From: Clostridiales bacterium
GTDB lineage: Bacteria; Bacillota; Clostridia; Christensenellales; Aristaeellaceae
DNA: 36,574 nucleotides
Direction: 5' to 3'
NCBI GenBank assembly: GCA_004554085.1
Contig: SFNY01000016.1
Coordinates: 1 to 36,574, forward strand
The translations under genes and the position numbers were made by a program. Below, piece by piece: positions 16,437 through 22,710 of this stretch. A model generated the notes under the pieces. It made no database searches. It was not told the origin of the DNA and saw only the letters and a program-made list of their open reading frames with translations. How positions within the stretch are numbered: position 1 is the stretch's first letter; each line of letters opens with the position of its first letter.

Positions 16437-17582
16437 TCATTCTCCTCTTGAAAGCGAGTTGCCCCGTGAAGCCCGTTTGGAGCGCAGGAATTCCCATAGC
16501 ATGCAGCAGCCCAGCGGAAGCAGGAACCCGACAACCACATACAGGAAGTTCAGATTTGACAATTCCTGCGGGAAATATCGATACCATAAATTGGTGCGAA
16601 ACGCCTGTAAATCGAAGATGTTCCAGCCCACGACGGAATCAATTTTCCGCAGCAACAGGTTCAGCAGCGTAAAACCCATGATATGGTGCATCATGATGCT
16701 GAAGGTGTGGGTGGAGATATGGACAACAAGGCGATGATTCCCTATGCTGCGCGCCAGGATTTTTGAAATCCGCAGGAAAAAGGCGATGCCTGTGCCAGCT
16801 GCGAGAATCGTCAGAATCGGGCCGTTTGCAAACTCGCTGTTCCACACACCGGCAATCATTCCCTTTGTGCGGCACAGCAGCCAGAGTATGGCCTGGATCG
16901 TCAGAACAATCCCAAAGTAGGCGGCAGAGGGCAGCGTGTCTCTCTTTTCCAGGAAGAGCTTGTAAACCGTGCCGGCCTGCAGCCAAAACAGCATGTAAAA
17001 TGTACGCGTCGCTGCGATCAGCAAGTCGGTTCGGGGCAATCTCTGGGAGCAGAGCACGGCGGCGCAAGCCAACAGCAGATAGAAAAGCGTAATCACAGGT
17101 TCTCTGTGCCTGAGTTTGCGCAATGGCAGCCTGAACAACCAGTTCAATGCCTTTACTTCAAAGAGCATCAGGATAAACCAGCTGGGTGCATTGAACTCAA
17201 AGAAGGAATTGCCGATCGTGAACGGGCGAATCAGAAAGCGAGACCAGAATTCATTCGCATGACACCATTCAATTCCAAATCGGGAATTGAACAGAAGCGC
17301 TATCAAACCATAGACAAGATTCCAGATGAAGAAAGGAATCACCAACCGCCGCAGTTGCTTTGCGAAATAGTTCTTTGTATTGCCAATCGAGACCTTCAAC
17401 GGGTTGAAGAAGTACCCAGAGATGAATACGAACATCGGCATGTGAAACGAGTCATATGGGAACAGCCAGTCAAGCGTTCCAAACACAACGCCAGCATGCC
17501 CCATTACCGTGAAAGCCATGGCCAAAGCAGAGAGAACGGTAAATTCAGGATTGCGTTTTCTCTGCATTTCAAGCTCTGCCAT
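16437..17582 (-). CDS. Membrane acyltransferase (acyltransferase family 3)
   Basis: The 381-aa multi-pass membrane protein carries the family-3 acyltransferase start: LSALAMAFTVMGHAG (the family's R-x-x-A/H motif region), then FHMPMFVFISGYFF near residues 46-60. About ten hydrophobic segments follow, with SFFEFNAPSWFILMLFEVKA in the middle. Such enzymes O-acylate exported sugars, surface polysaccharides or antibiotics. The start at ATG 17582 has AAGGAG 8 bases upstream. The gene is noticeably more AT-rich than its neighbours by eye and lies between imperfect direct repeats, suggesting acquisition as a single-gene insert. Substrate unknown. Confidence 0.9.
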   Translation of the reverse strand: MAELEMQRKRNPEFTVLSALAMAFTVMGHAGVVFGTLDWLFPYDSFHMPMFVFISGYFFNPLKVSIGNTKNYFAKQLRRLVIPFFIWNLVYGLIALLFNSRFGIEWCHANEFWSRFLIRPFTIGNSFFEFNAPSWFILMLFEVKALNWLFRLPLRKLRHREPVITLFYLLLACAAVLCSQRLPRTDLLIAATRTFYMLFWLQAGTVYKLFLEKRDTLPSAAYFGIVLTIQAILWLLCRTKGMIAGVWNSEFANGPILTILAAGTGIAFFLRISKILARSIGNHRLVVHISTHTFSIMMHHIMGFTLLNLLLRKIDSVVGWNIFDLQAFRTNLWYRYFPQELSNLNFLYVVVGFLLPLGCCMLWEFLRSKRASRGNSLSRGE

Positions 17583-17711
17583 AGATGATTCTCCTTCGCA
17601 AAATTCATTTGTTCCTTCTCAAAGAGGGGCGTCCCCACAACCCTGGAAACGGGTGAGGTATCGCTTGGGAGAAGCGCTCTCCGGCTGCAGCGATTCATGA
17701 CGCATATGTTT

Positions 17712-17740
17712 ATTTTAACATACCCTTCGGCTGTATTCAA
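17712..17740 (-). promoter_or_regulatory. Promoter of the acyltransferase gene
   Basis: Minus strand TTGAAT (17740-17735), 17 bases, TAAAAT (17717-17712), leaving a leader of about 125 bases in which no known riboswitch was recognised. Confidence 0.7.
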
Positions 17741-17826
17741 CCTCTTTTTCATTTCCCTGGGCGCCTGCGGAAGAATCGGGGATGGGTTGCATGAGGCTTG
17801 GGTTTTTATGTTTTTTTCTGACATGC

Positions 17827-17853
17827 AGGCAGCAATGCAATATATGGATGCAA
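17827..17853. repeat. Direct repeat B flanking the acyltransferase gene
   Basis: AGGCAGCAATGCA then ATATATGGATGCAA, the partner of repeat A at 16401-16433, about 1.4 kb apart in the same orientation. Confidence 0.65.
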
Positions 17854-17899
17854 CAAAAAACGGAGATTCGCATGGATGCAACAAAAAACGGAGATTCGC
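17844..17899. repeat. Tandem duplication of a 28-bp unit
   Basis: Two exact adjacent copies (17844-17871 and 17872-17899) of a unit beginning ATGGATGCAAC and ending GGAGATTCGC. The unit contains the A run and one arm of the pgi terminator, so the terminator's 3' arm and T run exist twice on the minus strand. Confidence 0.9.
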
Positions 17900-17914
17900 A
17901 ATTGCGAACCTCCG
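17880..17914 (-). terminator. Terminator of pgi
   Basis: On the minus strand CGGAG-G-TTCGC, loop AATT, GCGAA-T-CTCCG is followed by TTTTTTG. It lies 19 bases after the pgi stop. Confidence 0.85.
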
Positions 17915-17932
17915 CAGTCGTTTTAAACAGCT

Positions 17933-19270
17933 TTACAGGCGGGCCTCGAGCTCCTTGCGGCGCTCTTCAAAGCCGGGCTTGCCCAGCAGGGCAAACATGT
18001 TCTTCTTGTAGGCCTCCACGCCGGGCTGATCGAAGGGATTCACGCCCAGCAGGTAGCCGGACAGGCCGCAGGCCTTCTCGAAGAAGTAGATCAGATAGCC
18101 GAAGTGATAGGCGTCGGCCTCGTCGATCTCGACGATGATGTTGGGGGTGCCGCCGTCCATGTGGGCCATCAGGGTGCCCTGATAGGCCTTGGAGTTGACG
18201 AACTGCACGGTCTTGCCGGCCAGATAGTTCAGGCCGTCGATGTCCTCGGCTGCCTCCTCGATGACGGCCTCGGAGCGGGAGTTGTTCACCCACAGCACGG
18301 TCTCAAACAGGTTGCGGGTGCCGTCCTGAATGAACTGGCCGATGGAGTGCAGGTCGGTGGAGAAGTTGGCTGCGGTGGGGAAGATGCCCTTGTGATCCTT
18401 GCCCTCGCTCTCGGCGTAGAGCTGCTTGAACCACTCGCCCATCATGGTCAGCGCGGGCTCATAGTTGACCAGAATCTCGGTGCCCTTGCCCTTGCGGTAC
18501 AGGATGTTGCGCAGCGCCGCGTACTGGAAGGAGGGGTTGGTGGACATGTCGCCGCCCTTGCAGACCTCGCGCGCGTCCTGTGCGCCCTTCATCATCACTT
18601 CGATGTCCACGCCGGCTGCGGCGATGGGCAGCAGGCCCACTGCGGTCAGCACGGAGAAGCGTCCGCCGACGTCGTCCGGAACCACGAAGGTCTCATAGCC
18701 CTCGGCGTCGGAGAGCGCCTTCAGCGCGCCGCGAGATTTGTCGGTGGTGGCGTAGATGCGGCCCTTCGCACCCTCCTTGCCGTACTTTTCCTCCAGCAGC
18801 TTCTTGAAGATGCGGAAGGCGATGGCGGGCTCGGTGGTGGTGCCGGACTTGGAGATGATGTTCACGGAGAAGTCGCGCGCACCGATGATCTTCACCACGT
18901 CGTTGAGGTAGGCGGAGGAGATGTTGTTGCCCACGAAGTAGACCTCGGGGATGCCGGCCTCGCGAACGCCGTTGTACATCTGGCCCTTGCAGAACTCGAT
19001 GGCTGCGCGCGCGCCCAGGTAGGAGCCGCCGATGCCGATGACGACCAGCACGTCGCTGTCGCCCTGGATCTTCTTCGCAGCCGCCTGGATGCGGGCAAAC
19101 TCTTCCTTGTCGTAGTTCACCGGCAGATCGAGCCAGCCCAGGAAATCGCTGCCTGCGCCCGTGCGGGAGAGCAGCACCTCGTTTGCGGCGTTCATCATGA
19201 CGGCCATCTTGTCCAGTTCACCGGGATTTACGAAACCGGCCACGCCGGTCATTTTGAGATTCATTGCCAT
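17933..19270 (-). CDS. pgi: Glucose-6-phosphate isomerase
   Basis: The 445-aa cytoplasmic enzyme interconverts glucose-6-phosphate and fructose-6-phosphate in glycolysis and gluconeogenesis. The SIS-fold blocks are clear: VVIGIGGSYLGARAAIEF, SVNIISKSGTTTEPAIAFR, the FSTDLHSIGQFIQDG stretch with the catalytic glutamine and histidine region, and the C-terminal NPFDQPGVEAYKKNMF with the active-site lysine. The length matches the short Gram-positive Pgi form. ATG 19270 has GGAG 9 bases upstream; ATG 19264 is also possible, and the longer frame from 19303 lacks a good ribosome-binding site. It has its own promoter and terminator. Confidence 0.97.
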   Translation of the reverse strand: MAMNLKMTGVAGFVNPGELDKMAVMMNAANEVLLSRTGAGSDFLGWLDLPVNYDKEEFARIQAAAKKIQGDSDVLVVIGIGGSYLGARAAIEFCKGQMYNGVREAGIPEVYFVGNNISSAYLNDVVKIIGARDFSVNIISKSGTTTEPAIAFRIFKKLLEEKYGKEGAKGRIYATTDKSRGALKALSDAEGYETFVVPDDVGGRFSVLTAVGLLPIAAAGVDIEVMMKGAQDAREVCKGGDMSTNPSFQYAALRNILYRKGKGTEILVNYEPALTMMGEWFKQLYAESEGKDHKGIFPTAANFSTDLHSIGQFIQDGTRNLFETVLWVNNSRSEAVIEEAAEDIDGLNYLAGKTVQFVNSKAYQGTLMAHMDGGTPNIIVEIDEADAYHFGYLIYFFEKACGLSGYLLGVNPFDQPGVEAYKKNMFALLGKPGFEERRKELEARL

Positions 19271-19317
19271 GGGAATCGTCTCCAATCTGATTGCGTATGG
19301 CACAAATGCCTACATCA

Positions 19318-19346
19318 ATTATACCGCCATTTTGCCTGAATTACAA
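19318..19346 (-). promoter_or_regulatory. Promoter of pgi
   Basis: Minus strand TTGTAA (19346-19341), 17 bases, perfect TATAAT (19323-19318); leader about 40 bases. Confidence 0.8.
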
Positions 19347-19495
19347 GTATTTTTTGCGCGTTTGTTAACTCGGACGGCCTCGCGAGGCGCAGATTCGCCA
19401 AACCCTGCGGCGCAGGGGGCCTGTGATGCTGTGCTAAGGCGGGGCAAATGCGCATATATTCCACTGTCATCATCTGTGGAAAAGGGGGAAAGAGC

Positions 19496-20266
19496 GTGGA
19501 TAAGATACGGGTCATGCTGGCGGATGACAATCAGAGCATTCTGCGCCTGCTGTCGGATTTCTTTGCCCGGAAGGAGGACGTCGAGCTGGTGGCCAGCGTA
19601 TCCGACGGCACGGAGATCGCGGCTGCGGTGCGGGAGCATGCGCCGGATGTGCTGGTAATGGACATCATCATGCCTCGCAGGGACGGCTTCATGGCGCTGG
19701 AGGAGCTGAAGGGGTTGGACGAGGCGATCCGCCCGAAGGTGATCGTGCTCACCGGCCTTGCCAGGGACGACTTCATCATGCGGGCCATCCAGCTGGGGGC
19801 CTGCTACTACATGGTCAAGCCCTTCGACATGAACCTGCTGTATAGCCGCATCGTGGAGCTTGCCGGAAGCGCGCCGCAGGAGGCGGTGGCTGGCGGCGAG
19901 GCCGACCCCGCGCCGGAGACGCTGGACGATCAGATCACCAACCTGTTCCTCACGCTGGGCATCCCCGCGCACATCAAGGGCTATCAATACCTGCGCGAGG
20001 CCGTTCACATGGTGATCGACAACCACGATGTCATCAACCGCATCACCAAGGAGCTCTACCCCGGCGTGGCACGGCGCTTCGACACCTCCGCCAGCAAGGT
20101 GGAGCGCGCCATGCGCCACGCCATTGAGGTGGCCTGGTCGAGGGGCAGGCTGGACAGCGTGAACCGGATGTACGGCTGTAGGCTGTTCGACGCTATGGAC
20201 AAGCCCACCAACGGCGAATTCATCTCCTGCGTGGCGGAGAAGCTCGGCCCCGGCAGAAGTGCGTGA
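19496..20266 (+). CDS. spo0A: Sporulation response regulator Spo0A, copy 1
   Basis: The 256-aa protein has a receiver domain (1-122) with the acidic pocket D10-D11, phospho-acceptor D56 (in VMDIIMP), LTG and KPFD, then a linker of about 20 residues. The Spo0A DNA-binding domain (about 140-256) is clear: GIPAHIKGYQYLREAV, KELYPGVARRFDTSASKVER, AMRHAIEVAWSRG and KPTNGEFI. Phosphorylated Spo0A dimers bind 0A boxes and commit cells to sporulation. The start is GTG 19496 after AAGGGGG; the ATG at 19448 has no ribosome-binding site and adds residues foreign to the family. The usual upstream neighbour spoIVB is absent. A second full-length Spo0A lies at 35585. Compared with that copy, this one has AMRH for AIRH and a divergent end (CVAEKLGPGRSA), so it may be the derived copy. 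Confidence 0.95.
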   Translation: MDKIRVMLADDNQSILRLLSDFFARKEDVELVASVSDGTEIAAAVREHAPDVLVMDIIMPRRDGFMALEELKGLDEAIRPKVIVLTGLARDDFIMRAIQLGACYYMVKPFDMNLLYSRIVELAGSAPQEAVAGGEADPAPETLDDQITNLFLTLGIPAHIKGYQYLREAVHMVIDNHDVINRITKELYPGVARRFDTSASKVERAMRHAIEVAWSRGRLDSVNRMYGCRLFDAMDKPTNGEFISCVAEKLGPGRSA

Positions 20267-20305
20267 AAGATGCGGCGGGGGAGTATCCCCACACAACAAC
20301 GGTTC

Positions 20306-20337
20306 ATCCCCTGTGCCAATGGCGCGGGGGATTTTTT
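20306..20337 (+). terminator. Terminator after spo0A copy 1
   Basis: ATCCCC-t-GTGCC pairs with GGCGC-g-GGGGAT and runs into TTTTTT. It isolates spo0A copy 1 from the potassium operon. Confidence 0.85.
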
Positions 20338-20468
20338 GCGCCCGAAGGGAGAATCTTTAACCCGTCTTAATGCCATGGGTGCGAAACTCATGCCGAATTT
20401 ATGCCGGACATGCGATAATGAGGTATAACATTAAGGGAACACAAAGGCAAGGAGGCTCTCCCATACAA

Positions 20469-21815
20469 ATGAGGGTTTTCGATCGCATCCACCTGTCATC
20501 GTTTCAGGTGATCATCCTCGGCTTTCTGTTGGTCATCCTGCTGGGGAGCATGCTGCTGACGCTGCCCATCGCCACGGCCAGCCGGGAGAGCGCCAGCTTC
20601 TCGGACGCGCTGTTCACCTCTGTGTCCGCCGTGTGCGTGACGGGGCTGGTGGTGCGGGACACCGCGACCTACTGGTCGGGCTTTGGACAGGCCGTGATCC
20701 TGTGCATGATCCAGATCGGCGGCATGGGCGTGGTGACGCTGGCGGTGGCCATCGCCATGCTGTCCGGGCGCAAGATCAGCCTGATGCAGCGCAGCACCAT
20801 GCAGGAGGCCATCTCGGCCCACCACGTGGGCGGCATCGTCAAGCTCACGGGCTTCATCCTGAAGGTGACGCTGTGCATCGAGCTGGGCGGCGCGGTGCTG
20901 CTGGTGCTGGCGTTTTCGCGGGATTTTCCGCCGCTTCAGAGCATCTGGTACGGCCTGTTTCACTCCATTTCGGCCTTCTGCAACGCGGGCTTTGACCTGA
21001 TGGGCCGACAGGCGCCCTTCTCGTCGCTCACATCCTACGCGGCAAATCCGCTGGTCAACCTAACGGTGATAGCGCTGATTGTCATCGGCGGCGTCGGCTT
21101 TCTCACCTGGCAGGATGTGCGCGCCAACGGGCGGCATCTGCGCGCCTACCGCCTGCAGAGCAAGATCATCCTGAGCATGACGCTGCTGCTGATCCTGGTT
21201 CCGGCGCTTCTGTTCTTCCTGCTGGAGTTCTCCGGCGGGGAGTGGGCGGGCCGAACGCTGGGCGAGCGCGTGCTGGCCTCGCTGTTTCAGTCGGTCACGC
21301 CCCGCACGGCGGGCTTCAACACCGTGGATTTGACTGCCATGAAGGAAGCGAGTCTCACGCTGGTCATCCTGCTGATGCTCACCGGCGGTTCCCCCGGCTC
21401 CACGGCCGGCGGCATGAAGACCACCACGGTGGCGGTGCTGTTTCTGTCGGCGGTGTCGGTGTGCAAGCGGCGCGAGACGGTGCGCTGCTTCGGGCGAAGG
21501 ATCGATGCGGACGCGCTGCGCAGCGCGGCGGCGATTCTGCTGATGTATCTCATGCTGTTCTTGCTGGGCGGGCTGGCCATCAGCCTGCTGGAGGATCTGC
21601 CGGTGCTCACCTGCCTGTTCGAGGCCGCGTCCGCCATCGGCACGGTGGGATTAACGCTGGGCATCACGCCCGGGCTGTGCGCCGCGTCGCGCCTGATATT
21701 GATGGGCCTGATGTTCTTTGGCAGGGTCGGGGGACTGACGCTGATCTTTGCGGCAGCGTCCGGCAAGCGGGCCTACGTGTCCCGGCTGCCGAAGGAAAAA
21801 ATTACTGTGGGATGA
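20469..21815 (+). CDS. Potassium uptake membrane subunit, TrkH/KtrB family
   Basis: The 448-aa membrane protein belongs to the SKT family of K+ channels with four pore repeats. Pore-like segments are SVSAVCVTGLVVRDTA, SISAFCNAGFDLMG, SVTPRTAGFNTVDL and ASAIGTVGLTLG, each with the selectivity glycine. GGSPGSTAGGMKTTTVAV after the third pore is a strong family mark. ATG 20469 begins the conserved region, but GGAGG is 13 bases upstream, which is unusually far; an upstream ATG at 20418 lacks a ribosome-binding site and a non-standard start at 20463 would have ideal spacing. It pairs with the TrkA gene 12 bases downstream; KtrB is the nearer relative by length. Confidence 0.93.
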   Translation: MRVFDRIHLSSFQVIILGFLLVILLGSMLLTLPIATASRESASFSDALFTSVSAVCVTGLVVRDTATYWSGFGQAVILCMIQIGGMGVVTLAVAIAMLSGRKISLMQRSTMQEAISAHHVGGIVKLTGFILKVTLCIELGGAVLLVLAFSRDFPPLQSIWYGLFHSISAFCNAGFDLMGRQAPFSSLTSYAANPLVNLTVIALIVIGGVGFLTWQDVRANGRHLRAYRLQSKIILSMTLLLILVPALLFFLLEFSGGEWAGRTLGERVLASLFQSVTPRTAGFNTVDLTAMKEASLTLVILLMLTGGSPGSTAGGMKTTTVAVLFLSAVSVCKRRETVRCFGRRIDADALRSAAAILLMYLMLFLLGGLAISLLEDLPVLTCLFEAASAIGTVGLTLGITPGLCAASRLILMGLMFFGRVGGLTLIFAAASGKRAYVSRLPKEKITVG

Positions 21816-21827
21816 GGAGATGTACTT

Positions 21828-22475
21828 ATGAAGAGCGTGTTGTTGGTGGGACTGGGAAGATTCGGGCGGCACATCGCCATCAAGCTGCACGAGCTGCACC
21901 ATCAGGTGATGGCCATCGACCAGAAGGAGGAGCGCGTGGAGGCGGTGCTACCCTACGTGACCAACGCGCAGATCGGCGACAGCAAGAACGCCAGCTTCAT
22001 GGCCTCGCTGGGCGTGCGCAACTTCGACGTGTGCATCGTGGCCATCGGCGACGACTTCCAGAGCTCGCTGGAGACCACGGCGCTTTTGAAGGAGCTGGGC
22101 GCGAAGCAGGTGGTCTCCCGCGCGGCGCGGGACGTGCACGCCAAGTTCCTGCTGCGCAACGGCGCGGACGAGGTGGTCTACCCCGAGAAGCAGTTGGCCT
22201 CCTGGACGGCCATCCGCTACACCTCAGACCACATCATCGATTACATCGAGCTGGACGATGACAATGCCATCGTGGAGGTCTCCGTTCCCCACAGCTGGGT
22301 GGGCAAGACCGTGGGTGCGCTGGATGTGCGCCGCAGGTACAACATCAACATCCTGGGCATCAAGAAGACCAGCAAGCTGGACATCGGCGTCACGTCCTCC
22401 ACCGTGCTGACGGCGGACGAGACGGTGCTGGTGCTGGGCAGCAGCCGGGACATCCAGAAGTGCCTGCACATCTGA
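21828..22475 (+). CDS. TrkA/KtrA family potassium uptake regulator (RCK domains)
   Basis: The 215-aa cytoplasmic protein has an RCK-N Rossmann domain (1-130; VLLVGLGRFGRHIAIKL nucleotide-binding loop, with IDQKEERVEA supplying the acidic residue) and an RCK-C domain (about 140-215). It forms the ring that gates the TrkH/KtrB pore in response to nucleotides; RCK-C in some KtrA proteins binds c-di-AMP, which is possible but not shown here. GAGGAG precedes ATG 21828. It is the second gene of the K+ operon. Confidence 0.95.
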   Translation: MKSVLLVGLGRFGRHIAIKLHELHHQVMAIDQKEERVEAVLPYVTNAQIGDSKNASFMASLGVRNFDVCIVAIGDDFQSSLETTALLKELGAKQVVSRAARDVHAKFLLRNGADEVVYPEKQLASWTAIRYTSDHIIDYIELDDDNAIVEVSVPHSWVGKTVGALDVRRRYNINILGIKKTSKLDIGVTSSTVLTADETVLVLGSSRDIQKCLHI

Positions 22476-22501
22476 GCCGGGGAACGTCAGGGGGGAAGAA
22501 C

Positions 22502-22669
22502 ATGCAGGATATCTTGCTCTTTGCGGCCTTCATACTGTTCGCGCTGCTTGGCCTCCGGTTCACGAAGGGGATCGACCGCTTCATCGACCGCTGTGTTCGG
22601 GGCCCGGAGGAGGAACACGAAAAAAGGCGCGGGGATTCACACAATATTTCCCGAAGGGTGATAAAATAG
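22502..22669 (+). CDS. Small single-span membrane protein, 55 aa, between trkA and kdpD
   Basis: An N-terminal hydrophobic helix (residues 4-20, ILLFAAFILFALLGLRF) is followed by a basic and acidic cytoplasmic tail (KGIDRFIDRCVRGPEEEHEK then RRGDSHNISRRVIK). A GGGGGGAAG ribosome-binding site stands before ATG 22502. The gaps to trkA (26 bases) and kdpD (41 bases) fit a transcript shared by all five genes. I do not recognise the family. By position it could help assemble the TrkH complex or sense K+ with KdpD, as the tiny KdpF subunit does in KdpFABC, but there is no visible sequence resemblance to KdpF. Confidence 0.75.
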   Translation: MQDILLFAAFILFALLGLRFTKGIDRFIDRCVRGPEEEHEKRRGDSHNISRRVIK

Positions 22670-22710
22670 GGTTGTACAAGCCTTGAGAATCACTTCGGGG
22701 GAGAGATCGG

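Noticed and set aside
20338..20468. c-di-AMP riboswitch before the trkH-type gene
   Set aside because: The ydaO/yuaA-type conserved core was looked for and not seen; the gap is too short for a full aptamer after the terminator.
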